Shown here: piece by piece, positions 9,946 to 19,107 of the stretch | Layout of the letters: each line of letters opens with the position of its first letter | How positions within the stretch are numbered: the first letter of the stretch is position 1 | NCBI GenBank assembly: GCA_965221035.1 | Contig: OZ244860.1 | Coordinates: 3,224,001 to 3,288,000, forward strand | Origin: UBA6522 sp965221035 | GTDB taxonomy: Bacteria; Pseudomonadota; Gammaproteobacteria; Steroidobacterales; Rariloculaceae | Direction: 5' to 3' | Length of the DNA: 64,000 bases | Notes under the pieces: model-generated | The model's input: the letters and a program-made list of their open reading frames with translations, nothing else | Databases searched by the model: none | What the model was told of the DNA's origin: nothing | Translations under genes and position numbers: made by a program

Positions 9946-10173
9946 ATGAATACCGCCAAGCTGGTGCGAATGGCTAATGATATCGCGGCCAATTTCGACT
10001 GCGGACTCGACCGGGCCGATGAAGTGGCAGGCGTGATGGACCATATCGGCCGATTCTGGAATCCCTACATGCTCGACGCGATGGCCGAGCACATGCGATC
10101 GGACGAAACCGGACTGTCCGACCTGGCCGAGCAGGCCCTGACCGAATTGATCCGGCAGCGGCAAGACCCATGA
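9946..10173 (+). CDS. fdsD: Formate dehydrogenase delta subunit
   Basis: A 75-residue protein with the features of the small FdsD family: VRMANDIAANF near the N-terminus and HIGRFWNPYMLDAM in the middle. FdsD is needed for assembly or activity of soluble formate dehydrogenases but carries no cofactor motif. Its place directly after fdsA is the usual one. No good ribosome binding site is visible upstream. Its stop overlaps the start of the next gene (ATGA), so the 2-hydroxyacid dehydrogenase is translationally coupled to it. Confidence 0.9.
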   Translation: MNTAKLVRMANDIAANFDCGLDRADEVAGVMDHIGRFWNPYMLDAMAEHMRSDETGLSDLAEQALTELIRQRQDP

Positions 10174-11321
10174 GCCGCGCGCTTGATCGCTGTTTCAACA
10201 TCGCGAAGTTGCGGGAGCGGGCGTCGAAACGTCTTCCGGCGCCGATGTTCCACTACATCGACGGCGCGGCGGGCGACGAATGGACGATGCGGCAGAACAC
10301 CTCGGCCTTCGACCGTTACGAACTGGTGCCGCGGTTCCTGGTCGATGTCAGTGAAATCGATCTCACCACGTCGGTCTTCGGCCAGCCCATCAGCATGCCG
10401 CTGTTCTGCGCGCCGACAGCGATGTCGCGTCTGTTTCACCATGAGGGCGAACACGCGGTGGCGCGGGCGGCCAGCCGCGCCGGCACGATGTACTCGCTGT
10501 CGTCCATCTCCACGGTCAGCATCGAGGAGGCCGCCGCGGCGACCGACGGACCGAAGCTGTTTCAGGTCTACGTCTTCAAGGACAGGGGTCTGAACCGCGA
10601 GTTCATCGAGCGCTGCAAGGCGTCGGGATACCACGCGCTCGCGTTGACGGTGGATGTGCCGGTGGCCGGAAACCGTGAACGGGACCTGGTGACCGGCATG
10701 ACGATTCCGCCCAGGCTGACACCCGCAAGCCTGTTCAGTTTCGCGAGGCACCCGCGTTGGGTCTGGAACTATTTCACCAGTCCGCCCATCGAACTGGCCA
10801 GCGTCAAGGATCGCATCAAGGGCGACGTCACCACCCTGGTCAGTTTCTTCAATGACGAACTGGACCGGACCGTGAGTTGGGATGACGCCGCCTGGATGAT
10901 CGAGGAGTGGGGCGGCCCATTCGCGATCAAGGGCGTGCTCTCGGTCAAGGACGCCGTGCGGGCGGCCGAGGTGGGAGCCAGCGCCGTGATCATTTCGAAC
11001 CACGGCGGGCGACAGCTGGATACCGCTCCCGCGCCCATCGAGGTGCTGCCGGAGATCGTTGACGCGGTGGGCGACCGCCTGGAGATCATCCTCGAAGGCG
11101 GCGTGCGCCGTGGCGTACACGTGTTGAAGGCGCTGGCGCTCGGTGCTACGGCCTGTTCGATCGGGCGGCCGTACCTGTTCGGCCTCGGCGCGGGAGGCGA
11201 GGCCGGAGTCGACCGCGCGCTGTCCATCCTGCGCGCCGACATCGAGCGGGACATGCGCCTGGTGGGCTGCCGCAACGTGGGCGAGGTCACGTCGAGCCGG
11301 ATTCGGCGTGTCGAGCGTTGA
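10170..11321 (+). CDS. lldD: FMN-dependent L-2-hydroxyacid dehydrogenase (LldD-like)
   Basis: A 383-residue TIM-barrel flavoenzyme of the lactate dehydrogenase/glycolate oxidase/mandelate dehydrogenase family. The FMN and active-site stretch SNHGGRQLDTAPAP holds the catalytic His and substrate-binding Arg. Further family motifs are FHYIDGAAGDE near the N-terminus, VDVPVAGNRERDL in the middle and EGGVRRGVHVLKALALGA near the C-terminus. Length and motifs fit L-lactate dehydrogenase best, but substrates in this family cannot be read safely from motifs. The odd point is position: it lies inside the formate dehydrogenase operon, overlapping fdsD by four bases and fdhD by four bases. This suggests linked oxidation of a 2-hydroxyacid and formate, perhaps in a C1/C2 route (inference). 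It lacks membrane helices; LldD enzymes usually associate peripherally with the membrane and reduce quinone. Confidence 0.88.
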   Translation: MSRALDRCFNIAKLRERASKRLPAPMFHYIDGAAGDEWTMRQNTSAFDRYELVPRFLVDVSEIDLTTSVFGQPISMPLFCAPTAMSRLFHHEGEHAVARAASRAGTMYSLSSISTVSIEEAAAATDGPKLFQVYVFKDRGLNREFIERCKASGYHALALTVDVPVAGNRERDLVTGMTIPPRLTPASLFSFARHPRWVWNYFTSPPIELASVKDRIKGDVTTLVSFFNDELDRTVSWDDAAWMIEEWGGPFAIKGVLSVKDAVRAAEVGASAVIISNHGGRQLDTAPAPIEVLPEIVDAVGDRLEIILEGGVRRGVHVLKALALGATACSIGRPYLFGLGAGGEAGVDRALSILRADIERDMRLVGCRNVGEVTSSRIRRVER

Positions 11322-12178
11322 GCGTTGGTGACATCGGCTCGGTTGCCAGCGTCAAGCGCATTCAGATAAGGCGGTTCGGTGCGGACGCGGGGACCTGCGA
11401 CGACGTGGTGGCCACCGAGGAACCGCTGGAGATTCGCCTGGCTTACACGCGCCCCGACGGACGGCGCGCGCAGCGGAGCATTTCGATCACCATGCGTACA
11501 CCGGGCCACGACGGCGAACTGGCGGCCGGTTTCCTGCTGACCGAAGGTATCGTCTCCGACGCGGACCAGATCGAGGCCATCGGCCCCTGCGGCCCGCCGG
11601 CCGCAAACGGGCTGATCAACGTGGTGCGGGTGGACCTGGCGGCCGGCGTCGAGGTGGACCTTGCGCGCCTCGAACGCCATTTTTACACCTCCTCCAGTTG
11701 CGGCGTCTGCGGCAAGGCCTCCCTGGAGGCGGTTGCGGTGCAGGGGCGCCACGACCTGCACGGCAACCCCTTGCGGGTCGCCGCCAAGACACTTGGCGCG
11801 TTGCCGGAGCGGTTGCGGGCGTTGCAGCGCGTCTTCGATCGCACCGGGGGATTGCACGCCTCGGGGTTGTTCGACGCCGATGGAGATGTGAGCGTCAGCC
11901 GCGAGGATGTGGGCCGGCACAATGCCCTGGACAAGCTCATCGGACAGGCGCTCCTGAAGGATGAATTGCCCTTGAGTGACCACGGAGTCGTGGTGAGCGG
12001 CCGCGCAAGCTTCGAGCTGATGCAGAAGGCCATGATGGCCGGTATTCCCATGATGGCTGCGGTGGGGGCGCCTTCATCCCTGGCAGTGGAGTTGGCCGAG
12101 GAGTTCGGCATGACGCTGGTGGGATTTCTCAAGGCAAACCGGTTCAATGTGTATGCGCGGGCGGACCGGGTCGGTTGA
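11318..12178 (+). CDS. fdhD: Formate dehydrogenase sulfurtransferase FdhD
   Basis: A 286-residue accessory protein that moves sulfur from IscS to the molybdenum cofactor before insertion into FdsA. The essential cysteine pair is seen in SSCGVCGKASLE, and VGRHNALDKLIGQAL is the other conserved stretch of the family. The reading frame opens with TTG at 11318, overlapping the stop of the previous gene (TTGA), which supports translational coupling. The product is normally cytoplasmic. Its presence closes a complete formate dehydrogenase operon, fdsGB-fdsA-fdsD-lldD-fdhD. Confidence 0.93.
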   Translation: MSVGDIGSVASVKRIQIRRFGADAGTCDDVVATEEPLEIRLAYTRPDGRRAQRSISITMRTPGHDGELAAGFLLTEGIVSDADQIEAIGPCGPPAANGLINVVRVDLAAGVEVDLARLERHFYTSSSCGVCGKASLEAVAVQGRHDLHGNPLRVAAKTLGALPERLRALQRVFDRTGGLHASGLFDADGDVSVSREDVGRHNALDKLIGQALLKDELPLSDHGVVVSGRASFELMQKAMMAGIPMMAAVGAPSSLAVELAEEFGMTLVGFLKANRFNVYARADRVG

Positions 12179-12189
12179 TTGGATAAAAC

Positions 12190-12224
12190 GGCGGGTGGCG
12201 GTCTCGCCGCCGGTCGTGCCCGCC
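12190..12224 (+). terminator. GC-rich hairpin after fdhD
   Basis: An outer stem GGCGGG/CCCGCC (12190-12195 with 12219-12224) encloses an inner stem GGCGG/CCGCC with loop TCTCG. It begins 11 bases after the fdhD stop. There is no strong T-run, so it is a terminator-like structure of moderate certainty. Confidence 0.45.
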
Positions 12225-12265
12225 TTCAGATGGTCAGAATTCATCGTGTGTCGAAGGAAGAGTTG

Positions 12266-12286
12266 ACTCCCTGCTGCACAGGGAGT
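12266..12286 (+). promoter_or_regulatory. Perfect hairpin covering the avtA ribosome-binding region
   Basis: ACTCCCTG at 12266-12273 pairs perfectly with CAGGGAGT at 12279-12286 around the loop CTGCA. The right arm contains GGGAG, the only Shine-Dalgarno-like sequence before the avtA start at 12298, though its spacing (12 bases) is long. In RNA the hairpin would hide that site, so it could be a translational control element; this is an inference. Confidence 0.35.
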
Positions 12287-12297
12287 AGAAGCCCGGC

Positions 12298-13614
12298 ATG
12301 AACACGAAACTGTCCAGCTTCGGTGATCGTTTCTCCCGGGAGACCGGGACGGCCCAGCTGATGGACGACCTTGGACGGGCGATCGCCGAGGATCCCACCG
12401 CGCTTCTGCTGGGAGGCGGCAACCCCGGCACCATCCCCGAGATGGTCGCGCTGCTACGGCGGCGCCTTCATGAAATCGGCGACAATCCCGATGACCTCCA
12501 GCGGATGGTGGGCGATTACGCCCATCCCAAGGGTGAACTCGGTTTCCGCACTTCGCTGGCGAAGTTGCTGTCGCGTCTGTACGGCTGGCCGATCTCGGCG
12601 GACAATATCGCGCTGACATCGGGAAGCCAGACTGGTTTTTTCCAGCTTTTCAACATGTTGGCCGGCGACTTTGCCGACGGCAGCCGCAGGCGCATCCTGC
12701 TGCCCATGACGCCGGAATACGCCGGATACAGCGACATCGGTCTGGTTGACGACCTCTACGTCGCTCACCGGCCTGAGATCGAGGAGCGTCCGGGGAATAT
12801 ATTCAAGTACCGGGTGAACTTCGATTCGCTGAAAATCGACGACGATATCGCCGCAGTCTGCGTGTCCCGACCGACCAATCCCACGGGCAACATTATCACC
12901 GACAGCGAACTGCGCCAGCTTGATGCCATGGCGAAGGCGGCGGGCGTGCCGTTCATCATCGACAACGCGTACGGCCTGCCGTTTCCGCGAATCATCTACG
13001 ACCCCGCGACCTTGTTGTGGAACGAAAACGTCATTCTCTGCATGAGTCTTTCCAAACTGGGCATGCCGGGGGTGCGCACGGGCATCGTCATCGCCCGGGA
13101 AGAACTCATCGACGCGTTGGGAAACATGACAGCCGTCCACAGCCTGACGATTCCGAGCACCGGTGCCGTCCTTACCCACCCTTGGGTCGACAGCGGCGAG
13201 ATCGTGGACATCGGCCGGAAGGTGATCCAGCCGTTCTACCGGCACAAGATGGAGTTCGCCTGCGAGGTGGTCCGTCGCGAGTTCGAGGGATTGCCCTACA
13301 AGATCCATTCCCCGGAAGGCGCCTTCTTCCTGTGGCTCTGGTTCCCTGGGCTGCCCATCACCAGCGAAGAACTTTACCGCCGGCTGAAGGCCAGGAATGT
13401 ACTTGTCATGTCCGGGCACTGGTTCTTTCCCGGGCTGCACGAGCCCTGGCGACACGTCCACGAGTGCCTGCGCCTGTCATACGCTCAGGAGGACAGGGTC
13501 GTGGAGGAGGGGATGCGCGTCATCGCCGACGAAGTGCGCAAGCTGTATTCGGGGTGCGCCCAAGCGATCAGTAGCGGACCCGTCACCAAACCGATTGAGC
13601 GCGTCGTTGCCTGA
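12298..13614 (+). CDS. avtA: Valine--pyruvate aminotransferase
   Basis: A 438-residue PLP-dependent fold-type I aminotransferase. The cofactor lysine is in CMSLSKLGMPGVRTG, and the family-typical N-terminus FGDRFSRETGTAQLMDDLG and GGGNPGTIP stretch are both present, matching AvtA. AvtA exchanges amino groups between valine and pyruvate, giving alanine and 2-oxoisovalerate, in the cytoplasm. The gene follows fdhD by 120 bases, separated by two hairpins, so it is probably its own unit. It faces the 1358-residue membrane protein gene with only nine bases between the stops. Confidence 0.9.
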   Translation: MNTKLSSFGDRFSRETGTAQLMDDLGRAIAEDPTALLLGGGNPGTIPEMVALLRRRLHEIGDNPDDLQRMVGDYAHPKGELGFRTSLAKLLSRLYGWPISADNIALTSGSQTGFFQLFNMLAGDFADGSRRRILLPMTPEYAGYSDIGLVDDLYVAHRPEIEERPGNIFKYRVNFDSLKIDDDIAAVCVSRPTNPTGNIITDSELRQLDAMAKAAGVPFIIDNAYGLPFPRIIYDPATLLWNENVILCMSLSKLGMPGVRTGIVIAREELIDALGNMTAVHSLTIPSTGAVLTHPWVDSGEIVDIGRKVIQPFYRHKMEFACEVVRREFEGLPYKIHSPEGAFFLWLWFPGLPITSEELYRRLKARNVLVMSGHWFFPGLHEPWRHVHECLRLSYAQEDRVVEEGMRVIADEVRKLYSGCAQAISSGPVTKPIERVVA

Positions 13615-13623
13615 GGGCTCCTG

Positions 13624-16600
13624 TCAGCCTGCGTTGCCGACTACCTTGCCACGCCAGATCCCGTCATGGTTGTAAGCCCGCCACGCCCATGGAATCCACC
13701 GCATCAGCGCGAAGCTCAGCCACAGGGCCCAGGCAAGCATGGCAACTCGGTAATACCATATTGAAATCGTGACGACTCCTGCGGTCGGAGTGAGGCCTGT
13801 GACGCGGTCTGAGAACCACGTCATCGGTCCAAAACCGCTTGGCGCGGAAATCTGCATATCGGGCTCGCCCAGTAGGCCTTGTGGAATGGCCGCGACGACG
13901 GCGGCCAGCGTGACGAGCGTCAACATGCCGAGACCGACTTGCATTCCGTTGAACAAACCTCTCGGCAACTTGATCTGCGTTTTTCCACGCCAACTAAGGA
14001 CGAAAGCCCAAGCGGCGAACAGCAACAGTATCGGCCAGGCGAAAGTCGAAAGGCCAACTCCCAACAGTAGCCACTCCCGAATTCCCAGTGGACTCAAGGC
14101 AAATCGGCCAAGCAATACTGCGGCAAGCCCCAGCAACAACAGTTCGGGCCAATACAGGACAGCCGGTCCCAAGGTCGGACCGTACGCGTGCAGGATCCAT
14201 CTGTCCTCGGGAAGCTCGATTGTTGAGGATAAATTGCTCGCGCCTACGCCAAGGTTGACGTGTGGCAGCGCGACAACCACTCCTACGCCTCCGGTCATTC
14301 GCCAACTCACTTCAACGGTATGTGACCCTGGATTCACTGGAATCTGAAGGCGATTTTCCTCCAGTCTCAAGGGTATTTCTGCGGAGTCGATAAGCACACC
14401 GGTGAGCTCGCTGTCCTCGGGGAGTTCCAGAACGTGCTGCATGCCGCGAGTGCTGCGGTAGTCCAGTTCCAGGGTGAACTCCGACGACCGGTCTCCAACG
14501 CGCATCAAGTACTCAACCTTGTCCAAGGCGATCGTATCGCCCGAACTCGGTTGCGGTTGCGTCAAGGTGAGCGTCAGGCTTTCCCCGGGCCGCGGGTCGT
14601 ACTCGGGGGCGAAGGACGACCTTGAGCGTTCCGCTGGAGGAGTGCGTGGAATTCCGTCGAACTGGGCATTCCAGATCGGACCGATAACGAATTGCCAGCG
14701 CTCGGCCCACGGAACATTCGCCGGTGCCGTCAATTCCAGGCTTTCCGCCGTGGGCAGCCGCGACTCCCATTCCGCGTAGTCCTCGGTCGACTCCAAGGCG
14801 ACGAGGGCCCGACCGTCGCTGGTTTCGATGCCGGAAGAAAGGACAACTTCCCCCGGCAGCAAGTTGATCGCCACGGTGAAGGCGTCGACTGTCGGCGCTA
14901 TTCGATGGACCTGGGTTAATACGGACCAGTTCAAGCCGAGCGAAAAATTGCGTACGATCCTGACAAACGGCGGAAACGACCGGGTGGGGGGATCGTCGGC
15001 GTCGTCCGGTGTTTGCCGGCGAACAAATTCGAGAGATCCCGACGGGAGTTTGCCATCAACGATACCAACAATTTCCCAATCGCTCGTATCAGCTTCGATG
15101 CGCTTGGGCACCAGCGGAAAGGGCAGCGCGAAGCTGTTGCCGCCGGGTACCGGTCCCATTAGAACGATATCGTGCACGCCTTCATCCAACCGCAACCACA
15201 TCGTCCCGCCGGGATACCGATAGAGCTGATTGACTGGTTGACCGTTAACCAGAACTGAATCGGCGCGCCAGCCTTCGGTCGAACCGGGAATCGGGACGGC
15301 AACGGTACTTCCGACTGCCACGACCGAATCGATGTTCAAAGCCGCACCTTGGAGCGTTACCCGTGCGCTGGTGATCTCGGCGCACGCAGGGTGGCAGGGC
15401 GCGGGTGCCACAAGCCGACGTTGTAGCTCCTGGAGCAGATCAGGCGACGGGAACGGGTTCAACTCCTGTGCCGGGGATTCCTGGGGCAATGCCAGCAAGG
15501 CGCACAGCACGGGCATCGCGCGTGCGCCGCCAGGCAGCTGTTGCCGCAGGATGGCAATGTGCGGACGCAGCAGGATAAAAAGCAATGCAATCGCCGACCC
15601 AAGACCGGCCAAGCGCCATATTGCCACCGACCATGGGCTCAATATCACCATCCGAAATGACTGTGCGGAATCTATCGGACCGCTCCACGCGAGCGTATAG
15701 GTGTTCCATCTCCAGTCGGGCAAACCCGGTCCGGTCTGGACCAGGGTGCCCGGCTGGTACCTTGGGAGCGTGTCAACTCGAGAGCCTGAGACAACAATCT
15801 CTTCCAGAGCCGCACGTTCCGGCGATAAGCTCATGAGGATCGTGGGGTCCGCGACAATTTCCTGGCGGGTCAGGGAATCGTCAAGAACGCGCGCGTGCTC
15901 CAGCTCAAGCTGAGGAAATACGATGGCTCGCGCTTGAAAGATCACAAAGGGCACTAGCGCCGCAATTAACGCGAGCAAGCTGGCATTGCGGTACCAACGT
16001 CCGAATGTCCTCAGGCGCCCTGTCGGCGCTGCCCGGAACATCCCCACCGCAATCAGCGCGTTCAGCCACAACCAACGTGGCGCGAGCGGCTCCTGGAACA
16101 GAAGCAGCATGGTGATCAATGCCGCGATCCCCCCGCCGGCGCCAAAGAGATGCCAGGCCGCCACGGCAACGATGAGCGCAAGGAATATGTCGAGCAGCCT
16201 CCAGCTGTTGAGCCAGGCTCCGGCCGCCACATCCGCTCCGGGGGCCGCCATCAGCCGATGTGCCGGGGGAAGATTAAGTGTGTATGCAGCGCTGTCGAAC
16301 GATTGCAGGTACCCCGTAACCGCCAGATTGCGAATGGGACCAATTCGCGATGTTGTCAGGACCGTCAATTCCGGCTGACGAAGCTCCACACCCTGCGTAC
16401 CGGGAAGTACGCCTTCTGTTACCAACAGGTTCTCGCCATTGACGGAAGCCATCGTCATCACATACGGGTCAGCCATGTCGAGACGCCAATCGCGGTGCAT
16501 CGAACCGTAAACGGTATCTTCGGTCGTGTATCCGTTTCCGTCGAAGTCCATCCACATGCTACGCTTCAGATGAAGCGCATTGCGCATATCGGCGTCGTTG

Positions 16601-17700
16601 CGGCTACGCTCCACTAAATTAAGCGACTGCCCGGCGGAGACTTGATAGGCTGGAAGGCCTCCCCAGCGCAGAGGGACGCCGGCGAGCGCGGCGTCCACCG
16701 CGGGTGCCCCTTCAAGCCCCGCAACGCGCAGTCTGGAGTCTCCGTCGAAGCTCCAGATTTCCTCGTCCGGCCACGGTTCCGTGGCCTGCGGAATGTCCAG
16801 AGGTCCAAGTTCGTCCGGGGCCCGCGAGACGAACGACAGCGTCCAGCGCCCGGGATTGATCTGTACCCTGAGCGTGCCGTCTTCCCCAAGCTGGGTCGGC
16901 AGCTCCGCCTCTAGCCGTTCGCCCGTGAACCCAGGCAGAAGCGCGCCGGAAAGGGCGACTTCACGGTTCTGGCCGGCGGCGTCGATTTGGATCGATGTTT
17001 CAAGCGTGATGGGAAGACCATCGCTCAGCAACCGGTAGACGACGACATCCAGCCGGTCCTCTTCCAGCACGTCGTCCGGTCGGATACCGAGCCATAGCGT
17101 ACCGCCGTCGCGCTCCGGGATGGTCGCCCGCGTGCCATCCAATCGTAGTGAGACCAATGCGCTTTCGCTGGGGATCGCTATCGCCGCCGGTCGGGTGTTC
17201 CAGCGCAGCGCCCCGCTTACGTTGCGCAGTCCGGGTTCAAGACGAATTGACGGACGATCATCCCAAGAAACGACGGCCGCCGCGGCACCGTCGGCCAAGA
17301 CATCGATCGGCCAGTTGGCCGAGTCGCCCGGAAGCGGTACCCAAGTTTCGGCGAGCAGTTCCCATTCCTGGCTGAACGTTGCGCCGGATGTGGTGACATC
17401 CAGGGACAGCTCGCCCGGCCAGGCGCATATGTGATTCGAGGATTCTCCGGGTCGGGAACCGTTCAGCGGCGGGCATGCCTGATATTCCAAGCCATACAGG
17501 ACCCATTCGCGCCAAGGTTCCAGCGCCTCCGGGATACGAGTCTGACTGTTGCCGGACCCAGCTGAGAAGACTCCCAAGAGCAGAGACAGTGATAAAGAAA
17601 TCCCGTAGCGGCCTACCACGGCATGCGTATTGCGCAAGCGTACGTTGCGCACGCTGGCCGGTGCAATCCGCTTATTGTTGCCCGAGTCGACCTCAGTCAC
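13624..17700 (-). CDS. Large membrane-anchored protein of unknown function (1358 aa)
   Basis: The real start is taken as GTG at 17700, which overlaps the stop of the NHL gene (GTGA). The same frame stays open further upstream, but that part is an arginine-rich shadow of the NHL gene. Residues about 33-50 are a hydrophobic signal or anchor. A large beta-rich, Trp- and Pro-rich extracytoplasmic region follows, then a cluster of membrane helices at about 500-600, one near 700, a second beta-rich domain (about 740-1170), and several helices from about 1180 to the end. A stretch near residue 633, LEEIVVSGSR, resembles the start of TonB-receptor plug domains. No catalytic motif is recognised. Coupling to the NHL propeller gene points to a joint envelope function. 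I do not recognise a named family. Confidence 0.75.
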   Translation of the reverse strand: MTEVDSGNNKRIAPASVRNVRLRNTHAVVGRYGISLSLSLLLGVFSAGSGNSQTRIPEALEPWREWVLYGLEYQACPPLNGSRPGESSNHICAWPGELSLDVTTSGATFSQEWELLAETWVPLPGDSANWPIDVLADGAAAAVVSWDDRPSIRLEPGLRNVSGALRWNTRPAAIAIPSESALVSLRLDGTRATIPERDGGTLWLGIRPDDVLEEDRLDVVVYRLLSDGLPITLETSIQIDAAGQNREVALSGALLPGFTGERLEAELPTQLGEDGTLRVQINPGRWTLSFVSRAPDELGPLDIPQATEPWPDEEIWSFDGDSRLRVAGLEGAPAVDAALAGVPLRWGGLPAYQVSAGQSLNLVERSRNDADMRNALHLKRSMWMDFDGNGYTTEDTVYGSMHRDWRLDMADPYVMTMASVNGENLLVTEGVLPGTQGVELRQPELTVLTTSRIGPIRNLAVTGYLQSFDSAAYTLNLPPAHRLMAAPGADVAAGAWLNSWRLLDIFLALIVAVAAWHLFGAGGGIAALITMLLLFQEPLAPRWLWLNALIAVGMFRAAPTGRLRTFGRWYRNASLLALIAALVPFVIFQARAIVFPQLELEHARVLDDSLTRQEIVADPTILMSLSPERAALEEIVVSGSRVDTLPRYQPGTLVQTGPGLPDWRWNTYTLAWSGPIDSAQSFRMVILSPWSVAIWRLAGLGSAIALLFILLRPHIAILRQQLPGGARAMPVLCALLALPQESPAQELNPFPSPDLLQELQRRLVAPAPCHPACAEITSARVTLQGAALNIDSVVAVGSTVAVPIPGSTEGWRADSVLVNGQPVNQLYRYPGGTMWLRLDEGVHDIVLMGPVPGGNSFALPFPLVPKRIEADTSDWEIVGIVDGKLPSGSLEFVRRQTPDDADDPPTRSFPPFVRIVRNFSLGLNWSVLTQVHRIAPTVDAFTVAINLLPGEVVLSSGIETSDGRALVALESTEDYAEWESRLPTAESLELTAPANVPWAERWQFVIGPIWNAQFDGIPRTPPAERSRSSFAPEYDPRPGESLTLTLTQPQPSSGDTIALDKVEYLMRVGDRSSEFTLELDYRSTRGMQHVLELPEDSELTGVLIDSAEIPLRLEENRLQIPVNPGSHTVEVSWRMTGGVGVVVALPHVNLGVGASNLSSTIELPEDRWILHAYGPTLGPAVLYWPELLLLGLAAVLLGRFALSPLGIREWLLLGVGLSTFAWPILLLFAAWAFVLSWRGKTQIKLPRGLFNGMQVGLGMLTLVTLAAVVAAIPQGLLGEPDMQISAPSGFGPMTWFSDRVTGLTPTAGVVTISIWYYRVAMLAWALWLSFALMRWIPWAWRAYNHDGIWRGKVVGNAG

Positions 17701-18983
17701 TCCCACGCCGCGTAGTGCGGCCGGCCGATCACGTAGTCGGGATTGGCTCCCTCCCGCGGCACGAATTTCTGCACGCCGCCCTTGTTGTCCACCTGGGCCA
17801 GGTAGAGGTTGCCTTCCTGGTCCACGCTCATGCCGTGCACGCCCGCGATGCCGCCGGCGAAGTCGCCGTAGGTGCCCCAGGAGTAGAGGAAGTTGCCGTC
17901 CAGGTCGTACTTGAGGATCTTGTGGGTGCTGCGGTCCGCCGCCCACAGGTAGCCGTCGTCGGTGATGATGAACATGTGGATGTTGGCGGGCCTTTCGCCC
18001 ACGCTCCACTCGTACAGGTACTCGCCGTCCTGGTCGAAGACCTGGATCCGCCGGTTGGCGCGGTCGTTCACGAACACCCGCTGGGTTGCCGGATCGATGG
18101 CAACGCCGTGAACGTTGTTCCAGTAGTAGGGGCGAGTCTCGTTGGGCGGCGTGCCCCGCTCGCCCCATGAGGTCAGGTAATTGCCGTCGGCGTCGAACTT
18201 GACCACCCGGGTGCCGTTGTAGCCGTCGGCGACAATGAAGCTGCTGTCGGAGAACCAGGACATGAACGTCGGGCGGTTGAAGTGCGTCTCGTCGGCGCCC
18301 AGTTCACCGTAGGTGCCGATGGATTGCACCAGCGTTGTGCCGTCGTTGGTGAACTTGTGGATGATGTGCTTGTGGTCGTCGATGATCCAGACGTGCTTGT
18401 CGGGATCATACGGGTTGATGGCGACGTAATGGGGCCGCTGGAGCATGGAGTCCCACTGGTCCCAGGCCTCCACTACATTGCCGTCGCGGTCGAACACCAG
18501 GATGCAGTACTGCCAGCGGGCATCGATTCCGAATCGCCCGCCCGCCTCCAGCCATCCGGTGATGCCGTCTTCGGCCAGTCCGCCGGTGCCACCGCTACCC
18601 GGGATGCTGACGCGGGTGGCGTTGCGCCAGATGCCGGTGGGGGGGAAGCTCAGGCTGGGACCGATCTCCGGTATGCGCCGGTTCGACGGGGCGTCGATCT
18701 GCGGCAGCAGGCCGCGCTGCAGGTAGAACACACGGTCCGGGCTCTCGGCGAAGACGCTCTGGCCCGCGCCGAAGGTCCATCCCTCGGCGCCGGGGAGCGT
18801 GGATATGTCGTTCGGCCAGCCGGCCACCACGTCGTACGCGCCGAACATGTCCTGGCCGCCCGTCTGACCCTGGACCGCGGCGTAACTGCCGGAGGTGGAC
18901 TCCTGGGCCGAAACGGCGGAAAGCAGTCCGAACACCAGACTCGGGAAAGTGGTCAAGAGATTGATGGTGAACTTGTTGTACAT
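17697..18983 (-). CDS. Secreted NHL-repeat beta-propeller protein
   Basis: A 428-residue protein from the ATG at 18983, which has GGGAGGA just upstream; longer in-frame starts are not needed. Residues 1-27 form a signal peptide ending in SAVSAQES, so it is exported. The rest holds repeated NHL blades: HGVAIDPATQRVFVNDRANR, IQVFDQDGEYLYEWS, ILKYDLDGNFLYSWG and HGMSVDQEGNLYLAQVDN. This is a six-bladed propeller of the type seen in peptidyl-alpha-hydroxyglycine lyases and in ligand-binding scaffolds. Enzymatic activity cannot be claimed. Its stop overlaps the GTG of the downstream 1358-residue membrane protein, so the two are almost surely made together. Confidence 0.88.
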   Translation of the reverse strand: MYNKFTINLLTTFPSLVFGLLSAVSAQESTSGSYAAVQGQTGGQDMFGAYDVVAGWPNDISTLPGAEGWTFGAGQSVFAESPDRVFYLQRGLLPQIDAPSNRRIPEIGPSLSFPPTGIWRNATRVSIPGSGGTGGLAEDGITGWLEAGGRFGIDARWQYCILVFDRDGNVVEAWDQWDSMLQRPHYVAINPYDPDKHVWIIDDHKHIIHKFTNDGTTLVQSIGTYGELGADETHFNRPTFMSWFSDSSFIVADGYNGTRVVKFDADGNYLTSWGERGTPPNETRPYYWNNVHGVAIDPATQRVFVNDRANRRIQVFDQDGEYLYEWSVGERPANIHMFIITDDGYLWAADRSTHKILKYDLDGNFLYSWGTYGDFAGGIAGVHGMSVDQEGNLYLAQVDNKGGVQKFVPREGANPDYVIGRPHYAAWE

Positions 18984-19107
18984 GCCGTCCTCCCGGAAAG
19001 TTGGCGATCGGCGGGGAACCCTCGACCGCGTGCTGTGCGTTTGATTCGTAATTCGCGTATGCGACAGCCCTTGTGTATGCGCCAGCCTATTCTGCGCCAA
19101 ATCGACT

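Noticed and set aside
17701..18168. Upstream extension of the 1358-residue membrane protein frame to 18168
   Set aside because: The extra residues are an Arg/Pro/His-rich antisense-like shadow of the NHL gene, which has clear blades in another frame. The GTG at 17700 overlapping the NHL stop explains the start.
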